Shown here: positions 13,423 to 21,770 of the stretch, one piece after another | How positions within the stretch are numbered: position 1 is the first letter of the stretch | Layout of the letters: the number at the start of each line of letters is the position of its first letter | Assembly: GCA_002392965.1 (NCBI GenBank) | Contig: DGIA01000023.1 | Location: 1 to 24,763 of the forward strand | Source of the DNA: Bacteroidales bacterium UBA3834 | Lineage (GTDB): Bacteria > Bacteroidota > Bacteroidia > Bacteroidales > P3 | Length of the DNA: 24,763 nt | Direction: 5' to 3' | The notes under the pieces: model-generated | What the model was told of the DNA's origin: nothing | The model's database searches: none | The model's input: the letters and a program-made list of their open reading frames with translations, nothing else | Program-made: the position numbers and the translations under genes

Positions 13423-14667
13423 ATGAGATGTTGGATTCTTTTTCTGCTGGCATTCGTGTCGGCTCTCCTGCCCGCCGCTGCTCAGACCGGGGGGGGCGAA
13501 GCCGACGCCGAGTTGGCGACGCGCCGTTACAGCGAGGCTTACGACAGCTTGCTGAACAGCTATTATATGCGCCGTTATGCCCATCAGGGATTGCACAGCA
13601 AGACGGAGTTCTCGCTCGATGCTTTCGACGAGTTGCCCGATTCCGTGCTCGAAAGACGGCTGCGGATGCTGCATACGGAGGTGCCGATGGCGATAAACGA
13701 CGTGGTGCGTTCGCATATCCGCCTCTACCTGCGCATCATGTCGCGTCGGCTCTCGCTGACGTTGATGCAGGGCGAAAAGTATTTCCCCTTGTTCGGCGAG
13801 GCGTTGGAACGTTATGGGGTGCCCGACGAGGTGAAGTACCTGGCCATTGTGGAGAGTGCGTTGAATCCCGAGGCGACCTCGCGAGTCGGTGCTTCGGGCT
13901 TGTGGCAGTTCATGTACAATACGGGAAAGCTTTACGACCTGGAGGTGAATTCGGTGATCGACGAGCGTCGCGATCCGGTGAAGTCGTCCTACGCGGCGGC
14001 CCGTTTCCTGCGCGACTTGCACGAGGTGTTCGGCGACTGGACCCTGGCCATAGCTGCGTACAACTGCGGTCCGGGGAATGTGAACAAGGCCATCGCGCGG
14101 AGCGGCGGCAAGCGCGATTTCTGGGAGATCTATTATTATCTGCCGCGTGAGACGCGAGGCTATATCCCTTCGTTGATAGCGGTCATATATGTCATGAACT
14201 ACTATGGCGAGCACGGATTGCGCCCCGAGCGTATCGAGGCTCCCGTGCGCACCGACACGGTGATGGTCGATCACGATGTGCTGCTGGGGTACGTGGAGCG
14301 GGTGACGGGCATGGAAGAGGAGGCGTTGCGGGCGTTGAATCCCCAGTACCGCAACGGCTTGATTCCGGCCTCCTCGGGTCGCTATGCCTTGTGCCTGCCG
14401 CTGGCGCAGGTGGAGAATTTTATCAGGAACGAGGACAGTGTCTATCGCTGGTCGGCCGACAGCTTGCTGCGCAAGCCGGTGAAGGTGTCGCCCAAGCCCC
14501 AGGGCAAGGGTAGGCATACTTCGTCCAAAGGGGGCTATTACACGGTGCGCAAGGGAGACACCTTGTCGAGCATTGCCCGCAAGCACGGGGTGAGCGTGGC
14601 CACCCTCAAGAAGCGCAACGGGTTGAAGGGTGACAACATCAGGGTGGGGCAGAAGCTGAAAATCTAA
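13423..14667 (+). CDS. mltD: Membrane-bound lytic murein transglycosylase D-like, SLT plus LysM
   Basis: The ATG at 13423 gives 414 residues with a signal peptide (MRCWILFLLAFVSALLPAAAQ). The soluble lytic transglycosylase domain shows AIVESALNP with the catalytic Glu144, VGASGLWQFM, and AAYNCGPGNVNKAI. A single C-terminal LysM domain (YYTVRKGDTLSSIARKHGVSVATLKKRNG) binds peptidoglycan. The enzyme cleaves glycan strands to 1,6-anhydromuropeptides in the periplasm. The signal peptide lacks a lipobox Cys, so it should be soluble. An upstream in-frame TTG at 13378 is less likely. It is first in a three-gene cell-wall run with gaps of 9 and 7 nt. I found no good promoter; the repeat-rich gap before it may separate it from the restriction-modification genes. 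Confidence 0.9.
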   Translation: MRCWILFLLAFVSALLPAAAQTGGGEADAELATRRYSEAYDSLLNSYYMRRYAHQGLHSKTEFSLDAFDELPDSVLERRLRMLHTEVPMAINDVVRSHIRLYLRIMSRRLSLTLMQGEKYFPLFGEALERYGVPDEVKYLAIVESALNPEATSRVGASGLWQFMYNTGKLYDLEVNSVIDERRDPVKSSYAAARFLRDLHEVFGDWTLAIAAYNCGPGNVNKAIARSGGKRDFWEIYYYLPRETRGYIPSLIAVIYVMNYYGEHGLRPERIEAPVRTDTVMVDHDVLLGYVERVTGMEEEALRALNPQYRNGLIPASSGRYALCLPLAQVENFIRNEDSVYRWSADSLLRKPVKVSPKPQGKGRHTSSKGGYYTVRKGDTLSSIARKHGVSVATLKKRNGLKGDNIRVGQKLKI

Positions 14668-14676
14668 CGTGGCATT

Positions 14677-14958
14677 ATGAAGAAGTTTCTGAAGATCATA
14701 AGCAACAAATATGTAATCGCCACAGTCCTTTTTGTGGTGGTGATTGTGTTTCTGGACGAGTACAACCTGATGGTGACGGGGCGGGTGAAACGCCAGGTGG
14801 ATGGGCTGCATGAGGAGGAGCGGGCCTTGCGCGAAGCCATCGTCACGGACAGCCTGAATGCCGCCGCCTTGCGTGACAATCTGGATGCGAAGGAGCACTA
14901 TGGACGCGAGAACTACTACATGAAACGTCAGAACGAGGACATTTTTGTGATCAAATAG
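14677..14958 (+). CDS. FtsB/DivIC-like septum formation protein
   Basis: This 93-residue protein has a short cytoplasmic N-terminus, one membrane segment (about 13-26, VIATVLFVVVIVFL) and a periplasmic coiled coil (about 35-65), then a short tail ending YYMKRQNEDIFVIK. This is the layout of FtsB/DivIC proteins, which bridge the late divisome proteins FtsL and FtsQ. The tail pattern (YYMK...EDIFVI) is the usual ending of Bacteroidota septum-formation initiator proteins. Placement between a transglycosylase and an NlpC/P60 hydrolase supports a cell-wall role. The family is likely; the exact partner is not shown here. Confidence 0.8.
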   Translation: MKKFLKIISNKYVIATVLFVVVIVFLDEYNLMVTGRVKRQVDGLHEEERALREAIVTDSLNAAALRDNLDAKEHYGRENYYMKRQNEDIFVIK

Positions 14959-14965
14959 TGGGAAA

Positions 14966-15598
14966 ATGAAAGCGGGGAAGAAAGCAGACAACAAGGGAAA
15001 GAGCCGTTGCAGATGGGTGGCTCCCCTCCCGCTCATTCTGTTGCTGACCCTCTCGGGATGCGATTCGTTGCGCGGATTCATGTCGCGCGATCTGGAGGAG
15101 GAGGATTTCATCATCGGCCAGCTCTATGCCGACGAGCGGGTGGAAGAAACCCCGGTGATCGGGGCGCCGGTGCATGTCACACCGAAGCCCGACGAATGCC
15201 GCAATGCCCTCGGCCTGCAGTGTGGCGACAACGAGAACAAAGACCTGTACGAGACGGTGAACTCATGGTTGGGAGTGCCCTACCGATATGGCGGCACCGA
15301 CCGCCAGGGTATCGATTGCTCGGCTTTTGTCGGGGCTGTCTATAGGTCGGTTTATGGCATCAACTTGAAGCGCACCTGCAACGACATGCTGCGCGAGGTG
15401 GCCTTGATCGGGCGCAAGGATCTGAAGGAGGGCGACTTGCTTTTCTTTACCAATAGCAAAGGCAAGGTGGCGCATGTAGGTATCTATCTCAAAGACGGGT
15501 TGTTTGCCCATGCCTCGACGAGCAATGGTGTGAGCGTGAGCAGCGTGGATGGCGGCTACTGGCAGAAGCACTTCTACAAGGGCGGCCGGGTGAAGTGA
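14966..15598 (+). CDS. NlpC/P60 family lipoprotein, cell-wall peptidase
   Basis: The product is 210 residues with a lipoprotein signal after a basic N-terminus (LPLILLLTLSGC, lipid Cys32). The C-terminal half is an NlpC/P60 domain with the Cys-His-His triad: Cys118 in GIDCSAFV, His170 in VAHVGIYL and His182 in FAHAST. Such enzymes cut D-glutamyl-diaminopimelate bonds or related cross-links in stem peptides. It should be attached to the inner face of the outer membrane or to the inner membrane. It is last in the cell-wall run and ends 13 nt from the stop of the convergent porin gene. Confidence 0.92.
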   Translation: MKAGKKADNKGKSRCRWVAPLPLILLLTLSGCDSLRGFMSRDLEEEDFIIGQLYADERVEETPVIGAPVHVTPKPDECRNALGLQCGDNENKDLYETVNSWLGVPYRYGGTDRQGIDCSAFVGAVYRSVYGINLKRTCNDMLREVALIGRKDLKEGDLLFFTNSKGKVAHVGIYLKDGLFAHASTSNGVSVSSVDGGYWQKHFYKGGRVK

Positions 15599-15611
15599 AG
15601 CCTTGTTTTGT

Positions 15612-17714
15612 TTAATCGAAGAAACTCCAGGTGATACCCCAGAAGAGTCCGAAGCTCTGGCCGGGGTAGTGCGGGAGGAGGAAGTATTGCGGTTTGTCCT
15701 CCCAAAGGGCGTTGAGGTGTCCGGCTTTGACATAGATGCTGGCGCGTTTGACCTGGAGGTTGAGGAAGAAGTCGCCCCAGAGGTAGCCACCCACGAGGGT
15801 GCTGTTTTGGTGCATGAAGATGCCGGTATAGGGGTCGTATGACGAGGCGTAGAAGGGGGTATGATAGCGTACATCGATGCCGGTTTGTACCCTGAGTGTG
15901 CGGTGGAAGAGGTGGAAGTCGGCATAGAGAGAGTTTTTGGAAGCCCAAAGCGGCACAGGCATCTGGATGCTGTCGGTGGAGTGCTGCAGGAGTTGCTGCA
16001 TGTCGAGGTGAAGAGGACCAGCGGCAAGCCGTAGGGTGGCGCTGATCTGGGAGAGCCAGAGGCTGTTTGTCCCTTCGACGACACCGTTGTTGAGTTCGTA
16101 CCATGTGTTGTGGTTCATGTGGTTGGTCCGCAGGTCGAGGTCGATGATGTCGCGGAAGACGAAGCGGAAGCGGAAGCGCTCGGTGTTGATGGGTTGCAGG
16201 TGAGCTCGGCCTGAGGCCAGAGCGTCGTGCATCATGCGGGCGTCGGGGAGTTGCCGTTGTGCGACAGCGCTGAGGGAGACATGGCTGAGTCGAGCCGAGT
16301 CGAGGGGATAGTAGAGGGTGGCAGCGAAGCGGTGGTCGGGGTCGTATTCGTGGTAGAAATTGCCGAGCATTTGTCCTTCAAGGGTCAGGTTGCCGCGAAA
16401 GAATGCTATTTCGGTACGGGCAAATGGGTTGAAGAGTGAGATAAGCCTCAGGGTGTCGCCTTCGATGGCTGCAGTAATGCTACGGGGCATGATTCCGACG
16501 GTGACTTTCAGCGGATTGCGCCAGCGGTAGTCGGGGTAGGCGTCGTTGGTCCAGAAAAGGGAGGCTGAATGTTCCATCCAATGGGTGGAGTCGATGAAAG
16601 CCCGTTTGCGGCTGTCGCGGTTCACTTCTAGGCCCAGCACGCCGAGGTTGAGCAGACGCGGATTGCGCAGGGGGATGGTGTCGATGATGTCGAGCGTGTC
16701 GGTGATAGATATGCTGTCGTTCAGTTTGCGAACCACGAGGCTGTCGCGGTAGCGGTAGGCGTCGCTTTGGCGTTCGAGACTGTAGGTGAGACGTCCGAAG
16801 AGCAGTAGGTCTTGCTGGCCGGTGGCTCCGGTGAGGTTCACAGGTATGCCGGCCCGGTTGGTCTGTATGTTTTCGATGAAGACGCTGTCGTTGACCAGTC
16901 CGCCGTTTTCTTCGATGCGGAACTTGTGCCAGATTACACCTGCCACAGCCTGCAGTCGTGAGTCGGGTGAGAAATAGTTGGTGGTGGCGTTGAGGTGGTT
17001 GTTGATGGAGCCGGACGAGGTATAGACTCCTTCGGGGCTGAACAGGCGGTAGTTGAATGCCACGTTCCAGCCCGGCATGATGTTTTGCGAGTGGCTCGCA
17101 TGTACGAAGTAGTCTTTGTTAAGCGAGCTGTTGTAGGAGAGTACGGTGAAGGGGGTGAGGGTTTGGTAGAGGTTGATGTTGTCCTTGGTCATGTAGAACC
17201 CCTCGTAGCCGTTGGGTTGCAGTTGCAGTTTGAGGCCGTCGGCCAGGGTGGGGAAGATGCCGATGTGAGGTTGTCCCAGGGTACCTTTGCTGAGGTAGTA
17301 GTTGCCGTTCAGCGCGTCGATCGGGTCGTTGAATTGCACGCCAGTCGGGTCGATGGAGGGATACCAGACTTCGTCAATCCACACATGGGTGGGGCGGTAT
17401 CTGAACAGATGCACTTTCTTCCGTAGAATGGAGTCGGGTATCTCTTTGTGGTATTCAATGCCTTGTACGGCAAGACTGTCTCGTGTGGCGGTGTCGCCGG
17501 GGAATGCGGGGATGTTGTTACGGCTTTGGTTGTTGTTCCTTTGCGTGCCGCCCATAGTGGGTGAAATGTTGACGGGGACCCTCCTCAGGGGGAGTCCACC
17601 CACTTGAGCTTGTGAGGTGGCGAAGAGGGCGATAAGGAAAACGAGAAGCAGACCGCCGCGGATGTTTGGCGACAGCCCGGTTCCTTTTTTCTGTTTCCCC
17701 GCTTCCGTCATCAT
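15612..17714 (-). CDS. Putative outer-membrane porin (Porin_10-like)
   Basis: The ATG at 17714 gives 700 residues with a signal region (LLLVFLIALFATSQAQ). The mature part shows alternating amphipathic beta strands, many aromatic residues at strand ends, and a C-terminal Phe (FGLFWGITWSFFD), typical of an outer-membrane barrel. The early block FRYRPTHVWIDEVWYPSIDP...DALNGNYYLSKGTLGQP matches what I recall of the large Bacteroidota Porin_10 family. The longer in-frame start at 17762 is rejected because it overlaps trxB by 44 nt and precedes the signal with soluble sequence; an ATG at 17711 is also possible. The substrate is unknown. It lies 4 nt after trxB, at the end of a seven-gene minus-strand run. 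Confidence 0.85.
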   Translation of the reverse strand: MMTEAGKQKKGTGLSPNIRGGLLLVFLIALFATSQAQVGGLPLRRVPVNISPTMGGTQRNNNQSRNNIPAFPGDTATRDSLAVQGIEYHKEIPDSILRKKVHLFRYRPTHVWIDEVWYPSIDPTGVQFNDPIDALNGNYYLSKGTLGQPHIGIFPTLADGLKLQLQPNGYEGFYMTKDNINLYQTLTPFTVLSYNSSLNKDYFVHASHSQNIMPGWNVAFNYRLFSPEGVYTSSGSINNHLNATTNYFSPDSRLQAVAGVIWHKFRIEENGGLVNDSVFIENIQTNRAGIPVNLTGATGQQDLLLFGRLTYSLERQSDAYRYRDSLVVRKLNDSISITDTLDIIDTIPLRNPRLLNLGVLGLEVNRDSRKRAFIDSTHWMEHSASLFWTNDAYPDYRWRNPLKVTVGIMPRSITAAIEGDTLRLISLFNPFARTEIAFFRGNLTLEGQMLGNFYHEYDPDHRFAATLYYPLDSARLSHVSLSAVAQRQLPDARMMHDALASGRAHLQPINTERFRFRFVFRDIIDLDLRTNHMNHNTWYELNNGVVEGTNSLWLSQISATLRLAAGPLHLDMQQLLQHSTDSIQMPVPLWASKNSLYADFHLFHRTLRVQTGIDVRYHTPFYASSYDPYTGIFMHQNSTLVGGYLWGDFFLNLQVKRASIYVKAGHLNALWEDKPQYFLLPHYPGQSFGLFWGITWSFFD

Positions 17715-17718
17715 CTTT

Positions 17719-18648
17719 TTAGTTTGCCTGAAGGAAGCGTTCCACATCCATGGCGGCCACACAGCCTTTGCCGGCTGCCACGATGGCCTGACGGTAGTTG
17801 GGGTCGCACACGTCGCCTGCGGCGAAGAGACCGGGAATGTTGGTGGCGGCCGACGGGTTCTGGACTTTGATATAGCCTTGTTCGTCCAAATCTACCTGGC
17901 CGGCCAGGAAGTCGGTGTTGGGTTTGTGGCCGATGGCGATAAAGACGCCGGCTACCGCTTTCTCGCTTTTGGCGCCGCTCTTGCTGTCCTCCAGTTCTAT
18001 GGCGGTGACTCCGTCCATGTCGTTGCCAATAATCCGGCTGATTCGACTGTTCCAGCACATCTCGATTTTGGGATTGGTGAGCACACGGTGCTGCATGGCT
18101 TTGGAGGCGCGCAGTTCGTCGCGACGGTGCACGAGATAGACCTTGCTGCAGAGGGTGGCCAGATAGTTGGCTTCTTCGCAGGCGGTGTCGCCGCCTCCCA
18201 CCACTGCCACCACCTGCCCTTTGTAGAAGTAGCCGTCGCAGGTGGCACAGGCCGACACTCCGGCTCCGTAGAACTGCTTCTCGCTTTCGATGCCGAGCCA
18301 GCGGGCGCTGGCACCGGTGGCCACGATGGCAGTCTCTGCCTCGATGACGTTGCCTCGGTCGTCGGTGAAATGGAAGGGACGTTGGCTGAGGTCGGCCTTG
18401 ACGATATAACCTGAGCGAATCTCGCAGCCAAAACGCTGGGCTTGGCGCCGCAGGTCGTCCATCATGGCGGTGCCGGCGATGCCTTCGGGATAGCCGGGGA
18501 AGTTCTCGATTTCGGTGGTGATGGTCAGTTGGCCGCCGGGTTGTTCACCTTCGTAGAGCAGCGGCTTGAGGTCGGCCCGACCGGTATAGATGCCGGCTGT
18601 GTAGCCCGCAGGCCCTGAACCCATAATCAGACAACGTGTGTGTTCCAT
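17719..18648 (-). CDS. trxB: Thioredoxin reductase
   Basis: This 309-residue FAD enzyme passes electrons from NADPH to thioredoxin. It shows the FAD loop GSGPAGYTAGIY (10-21), the redox-active pair CATC at 134-137, the NADPH loop GGGDTACEEA (151-160) and the C-terminal FAD motif PGLFAAGDVCDPNYRQAIVAAGKG. The length is the family norm for the low-molecular-weight bacterial enzyme. It is cytoplasmic. The gene follows the flippase-like gene by 20 nt and precedes the porin by 4 nt. Confidence 0.96.
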   Translation of the reverse strand: MEHTRCLIMGSGPAGYTAGIYTGRADLKPLLYEGEQPGGQLTITTEIENFPGYPEGIAGTAMMDDLRRQAQRFGCEIRSGYIVKADLSQRPFHFTDDRGNVIEAETAIVATGASARWLGIESEKQFYGAGVSACATCDGYFYKGQVVAVVGGGDTACEEANYLATLCSKVYLVHRRDELRASKAMQHRVLTNPKIEMCWNSRISRIIGNDMDGVTAIELEDSKSGAKSEKAVAGVFIAIGHKPNTDFLAGQVDLDEQGYIKVQNPSAATNIPGLFAAGDVCDPNYRQAIVAAGKGCVAAMDVERFLQAN

Positions 18649-18668
18649 ATCGTATCGATTGTATGTTT

Positions 18669-19700
18669 TTAGATTTTTTGTTTTTGGGATTTTTTCTTTA
18701 TGCTGAAATAGACGAGGAATGCAGCTCCAAGAGCAATGACCACGGCCTGTTGGCTACCCCAGAGGAGCCATCCGCAGGCCGTCCCCACTTCCATGCCGAC
18801 GCCATAGATGTCCAGCGCCAGTTGTACCAGTACGGGATACACGCCGATGCCGCCTTGCGAGAAGGTCATTCCCACCGATCCGAAGAGATAAACTACGAAA
18901 GCGGCGTCGAATCCCAGCCCTCGGGTTTCGCTGAAGGCTTGGAAGATGATGAGGCCGCCGAGGATGTAGAGCATGTAGATGACGACGCTGTAGATGGCGA
19001 ACATCATCGTTCGCCGTCCGCCCAGATGCAAAATGCTTTTCACACCATCCACCATGCCGTGCACCATATCGTCGATTTTCTTGAAAAAGGCGATGTGCAG
19101 CAGCCGTTTCCATAACAGTTTGTAGAGTAGCAGCGCAACGACAGCCAGCAACGCCAGCACGCCGATGATCATGGCCATGTTGGGCAGCGAGTCGAAGCGT
19201 TCGGAGAGGGTGTCGTAAAGCCAGTCCTTCGCCCTTCCAAACATGGCCAGCAGGCCGATGACCACTATGAGCCCAAAGGCCAGCGCATCGACAAGACGCT
19301 CGGTGACCACCGTGCCCAGCGATTTTTCAATCGGTATGCCGTCGCTCGTGCGCAAGGTGGCGCAGCGCATCACCTCGCCGGCACGAGGGAAGGCCAGGTT
19401 GCCCAGATAGGCCACCATCACCGAGCCGAAGGTGCTTCCCACCGAAGGGGTGCACCCCATCGGGTGGAAAAGGAGCCGCCAGCGCAATGCCCTCACGAAA
19501 TGGCTCAGCAGCGAGCATATCATGCACACCACCACCCATCCGTAGTCGGCTTCGAGGAACGACTGCCAGATGGCCGCCTTCTGACTTGCATCCAGCTTCA
19601 GCAGAAACCAATAGATGAAAAACACGCCGATGCCCAGGAATATCACCAGCCTCAGCACGTCGCCCCATCGGCTTTTCTTCATGGTTGTCGATTCATTCAT
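18669..19700 (-). CDS. Flippase-like membrane protein (UPF0104/LPG synthase TM family)
   Basis: The product is 343 residues with about eight hydrophobic membrane segments, for example VIFLGIGVFFIYWFLL, ALAFGLIVVIGLLAMF and MAMIIGVLALLAVVALLLY. Markers of the family are the region FVRALRWRLLF, GNLAFPRAGEVMRC and the late FGSVGMTFSQGGIGVYP. Relatives form the membrane domain of lysylphosphatidylglycerol synthases or act as lipid-linked flippases; the aminoacyl-transfer domain is absent, so lysinylation is unlikely. The start at 19700 overlaps the panD 3' end by 8 nt; an ATG at 19682 is also possible. The substrate cannot be read from the sequence. Confidence 0.82.
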   Translation of the reverse strand: MNESTTMKKSRWGDVLRLVIFLGIGVFFIYWFLLKLDASQKAAIWQSFLEADYGWVVVCMICSLLSHFVRALRWRLLFHPMGCTPSVGSTFGSVMVAYLGNLAFPRAGEVMRCATLRTSDGIPIEKSLGTVVTERLVDALAFGLIVVIGLLAMFGRAKDWLYDTLSERFDSLPNMAMIIGVLALLAVVALLLYKLLWKRLLHIAFFKKIDDMVHGMVDGVKSILHLGGRRTMMFAIYSVVIYMLYILGGLIIFQAFSETRGLGFDAAFVVYLFGSVGMTFSQGGIGVYPVLVQLALDIYGVGMEVGTACGWLLWGSQQAVVIALGAAFLVYFSIKKKSQKQKI

Positions 19701-20058
19701 CGCTCAACGTCGAGTGTCGAATCCGGTTGTCTTTTGGGAAAATCACCGAGGGGTGCCAGCCTTTTGCCTCCTCGGGAGTCATCTGGGCATAGCTGGCGAT
19801 GATAATCAGGTCGCCGACTCCCGCCTTGTGTGCGGCGGCGCCGTTGATGCCGATCACACCGCTGCCACGCTCTCCACGGATGGCATAGGTGGAAAAGCGT
19901 TCACCGTTGGTGATGTTGTAAATATCCACCCGCTCGTTCTCAATCAGGCCGGCGGCTTCCATCAGCGCCTCGTCGATCGTGATGCTTCCGATGTAATCCA
20001 GGTCGGCTTCTGTCACCGTCACGCGGTGTATCTTCGATTTCAAAACTTCTATCAGCAT
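19693..20058 (-). CDS. panD: Aspartate 1-decarboxylase
   Basis: This 121-residue enzyme makes beta-alanine from aspartate for pantothenate and coenzyme A. It begins MLIEVLKSKIHRVTVTEADL and has the self-cleavage site Gly24-Ser25 (YIGSITID), where Ser25 becomes the pyruvoyl cofactor. The following NGERFSTYAI, GSGVIGINGAAAH and DLIIIASYAQM are typical of the family. It is complete and cytoplasmic. It overlaps the flippase-like gene by 8 nt and is preceded by a 39-nt gap with A-rich leader sequence. No panB or panC lies in the window. Confidence 0.96.
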   Translation of the reverse strand: MLIEVLKSKIHRVTVTEADLDYIGSITIDEALMEAAGLIENERVDIYNITNGERFSTYAIRGERGSGVIGINGAAAHKAGVGDLIIIASYAQMTPEEAKGWHPSVIFPKDNRIRHSTLSDE

Positions 20059-20097
20059 GTGTTTTTTTGTTCTTTTTTCAGAACCTTGGTTTTTGAG

Positions 20098-20556
20098 TTA
20101 AAAAAGTATCCAATAGAGCAGTGCGCATACCAGCAGGGCATAGAGCATGATGCGTCCCGCAGGTACAGGCTTCATGTAGTCGGGGTCGGTCACATCGAAG
20201 CGGCGGCGTATCCTTGACCCGCGCTGCTTGAATTCGGCGATGTGCTCTCCGGTGCCTTCCGTCTCCGCGTTGGCAAACCGCGGCTGGTAGTTCCAGGTGG
20301 GCATCTCGCGCTTGCGGAAAGCGTCCTTCCAGGTCAGCCTCTTGTGCCTCTCTTCCCTGTCCAGTTCACGCACTCTGCGCTCGAAGTATTCCAGGTCGGC
20401 ATTGTCCTCTCCGCCCGTCGGGGCCTCTTTTTCGCTCTTTGCCTTCTGCTCGTCGGCATATTTCTGCTTCAGCGCCTCCCAGCGTTCTTTCTCGGGGTCG
20501 TAGAAGCGCGGCTGGTAGTGGAACTGGCGCGGCTTGGGGGTGTAAAACATCGGCAT
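20098..20556 (-). CDS. Conserved-looking C-terminally membrane-anchored protein, unknown function
   Basis: I do not recognise this 152-residue protein. The first 130 residues are highly charged and probably helical (YDPEKERWEALKQKYADEQK, then RRVRELDREERHKRL). One C-terminal membrane segment (RIMLYALLVCALLYWILF) ends the chain, so most of the protein should face the cytoplasm, like tail-anchored proteins. A short motif is duplicated: HYQPRF at 13-18 and NYQPRF at about 89-94, each after a basic Pro-containing stretch. The gene begins 3 nt after the cyclo-ligase stop and is clearly part of the run. Its coding status is supported by tight spacing on both sides and by the membrane segment. Confidence 0.75.
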   Translation of the reverse strand: MPMFYTPKPRQFHYQPRFYDPEKERWEALKQKYADEQKAKSEKEAPTGGEDNADLEYFERRVRELDREERHKRLTWKDAFRKREMPTWNYQPRFANAETEGTGEHIAEFKQRGSRIRRRFDVTDPDYMKPVPAGRIMLYALLVCALLYWILF

Positions 20557-20559
20557 CGT

Positions 20560-21096
20560 TCAATCGTGTATTACAAGGTCCATCGGCACGTCGAACGCTT
20601 CTACAGGAATTTCTTCCAGCACCTGGAAGCGGTAGGCAATGCCGATCTTGATTGCGTTGGGGGTTGATTTCAACATCCGGTCATAGAATCCGCGGCCGCG
20701 GCCCATTCGGTTGTTTCTCCGGTCGAATGCCACGCCGGGCACCACGATGAGCTCCACGCTCTCGAGGTTGTCCCACACGGGTCCTGTGGGTTCCCCGATG
20801 CCGAACTGCTCGCCGGCCACCAGGCACTCCGGCCCTGTGTATTGCCTCAGTACCAGATCGTCGCCATCGACACACGGCAGAAGCAGCACTTTGTCGCGGT
20901 ACCACTTCTCTACAAAATCGTGTGTCTGCACCTCGTCGGCCATCGACCAATACAGCAGCACCACCTTTGCCTTGCGGAAGGCGGGCAACTGCTGCACCTG
21001 CTCCATGATGAGCCCGCTCCGCCGCAGCTTTTCCTCCGGCGTCAGCTGGCGCTTCAGTTCGCGCATCTGTCTCCTGACCTCAGACTTCTCCAACAT
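20560..21096 (-). CDS. 5-formyltetrahydrofolate cyclo-ligase
   Basis: The product is 178 residues. It converts 5-formyltetrahydrofolate to 5,10-methenyltetrahydrofolate with ATP, recycling an inhibitory folate. Family features are the basic N-terminus KSEVRRQMRELKRQL, the strand VVLLYWSMADEVQTH, VELIVVPGVAFDRRNNR and the glycine-rich MGRGRGFYDR (131-140) that binds phosphate. The length is normal. It is cytoplasmic. It sits 14 nt after the DUF3127 gene and 3 nt before the membrane-anchored unknown. Confidence 0.94.
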   Translation of the reverse strand: MLEKSEVRRQMRELKRQLTPEEKLRRSGLIMEQVQQLPAFRKAKVVLLYWSMADEVQTHDFVEKWYRDKVLLLPCVDGDDLVLRQYTGPECLVAGEQFGIGEPTGPVWDNLESVELIVVPGVAFDRRNNRMGRGRGFYDRMLKSTPNAIKIGIAYRFQVLEEIPVEAFDVPMDLVIHD

Positions 21097-21110
21097 AAGT
21101 CACTGGTCAC

Positions 21111-21539
21111 TTAGAATGGCAGGTCGTCCTCACCGGCCGACTGCATCTGAGGGGGCTGGGCAAAGCTTTGTGCGGGTTGGGCGGCAGGTTGGGCGGCGGG
21201 AGCTGCCTGTTGGTTGGCGTTGTTGCCTGCCCAGGCATAGCCGGTGGCGGCGGGAGGCATTTGACCCGGCACGAAGGGCTGGATACGCGAACAACGCAGG
21301 TCGGTGTACCAGCGCTCGTTGAATTCGCGGCTCTCCGGCGTGAAAGTTACCGTCACCATCGACTGCATCGGGATGTCGCGGTACATAGCCACACGTTCTT
21401 CGCCGAAAGCGGTGAATGCCACCTTGCGGGGATAGTCGTCGCCCGTTTCAATCACAAAACCGCCACGCACCCAATGGCCGCGCTGCGAATCGCCCTCCAC
21501 ATTGGGCAGAATCTGGATAAGTCTTCCTGTAATCTCCAT
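21111..21539 (-). CDS. DUF3127 single-strand-binding-like protein
   Basis: The ATG at 21539 gives 142 residues starting MEITGRLIQILPNVEGDSQRG, the start of the DUF3127 family found in Bacteroidota; an in-frame ATG at 21569 would add an AT-coded Lys-rich lead and is rejected. Residues 1-90 fit a small OB-like beta domain. A low-complexity Ala/Pro/Gln linker (about 95-132) follows, then the acidic tip GEDDLPF. That layout copies bacterial SSB, whose tip (DDIPF type) recruits repair and replication proteins. A role with single-stranded DNA or with the SSB partners is inference. It is first in the seven-gene minus-strand run and has a good promoter. Confidence 0.85.
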   Translation of the reverse strand: MEITGRLIQILPNVEGDSQRGHWVRGGFVIETGDDYPRKVAFTAFGEERVAMYRDIPMQSMVTVTFTPESREFNERWYTDLRCSRIQPFVPGQMPPAATGYAWAGNNANQQAAPAAQPAAQPAQSFAQPPQMQSAGEDDLPF

Positions 21540-21606
21540 TTCTTTATATTTCTTTTTGTTTATAATCAATAAATTATCACGCTACCTGGCGTAGCGTTCA
21601 ATCGTA

Positions 21607-21638
21607 CAAAAATATATAATATTTTCTATATGGCCAAA
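21607..21638 (-). promoter_or_regulatory. Promoter for the DUF3127-to-porin gene run
   Basis: On the minus strand TTTG (21635-21638) precedes TATTTTTG (21607-21614) with a 20-nt spacer, a match to the Bacteroidota consensus. The leader of about 60 nt holds a 7-bp hairpin, ACGCTAC/GTAGCGT at 21579-21585 and 21591-21597. Confidence 0.7.
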
Positions 21639-21708
21639 TATTTTTTTCAACAGCAAGATAAAGGCTTTTTCGCCGAAAGACCCCAATCGCTCCTGCGTGT
21701 AAGCAATA

Positions 21709-21746
21709 AGCAAGCCTATGGTGGCAGTCGTCATCATAGGTTTGCT
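21709..21746 (+). other. 16-bp RNA hairpin between B2 and the DUF3127 gene
   Basis: On the plus-strand RNA, 21709-21724 pairs with 21731-21746 over 16 bp without a gap (three G-U), loop CAGTCG. On the minus strand, which carries the flanking genes, three of those pairs become A-C mismatches. No T tract follows on either strand. It may lie at the 3' end of the B2 transcript. The rest of 21640-21770 holds nothing I can assign. Confidence 0.45.
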
Positions 21747-21770
21747 GTTGGGAAGAAGGAAGAATACTTC

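Noticed and set aside
13411..15114. 567-residue open frame on the minus strand
   Set aside because: It lies opposite mltD, the FtsB-like gene and nlpC, which have clear motifs and spacing; the product is His/Arg-rich nonsense with no domain.
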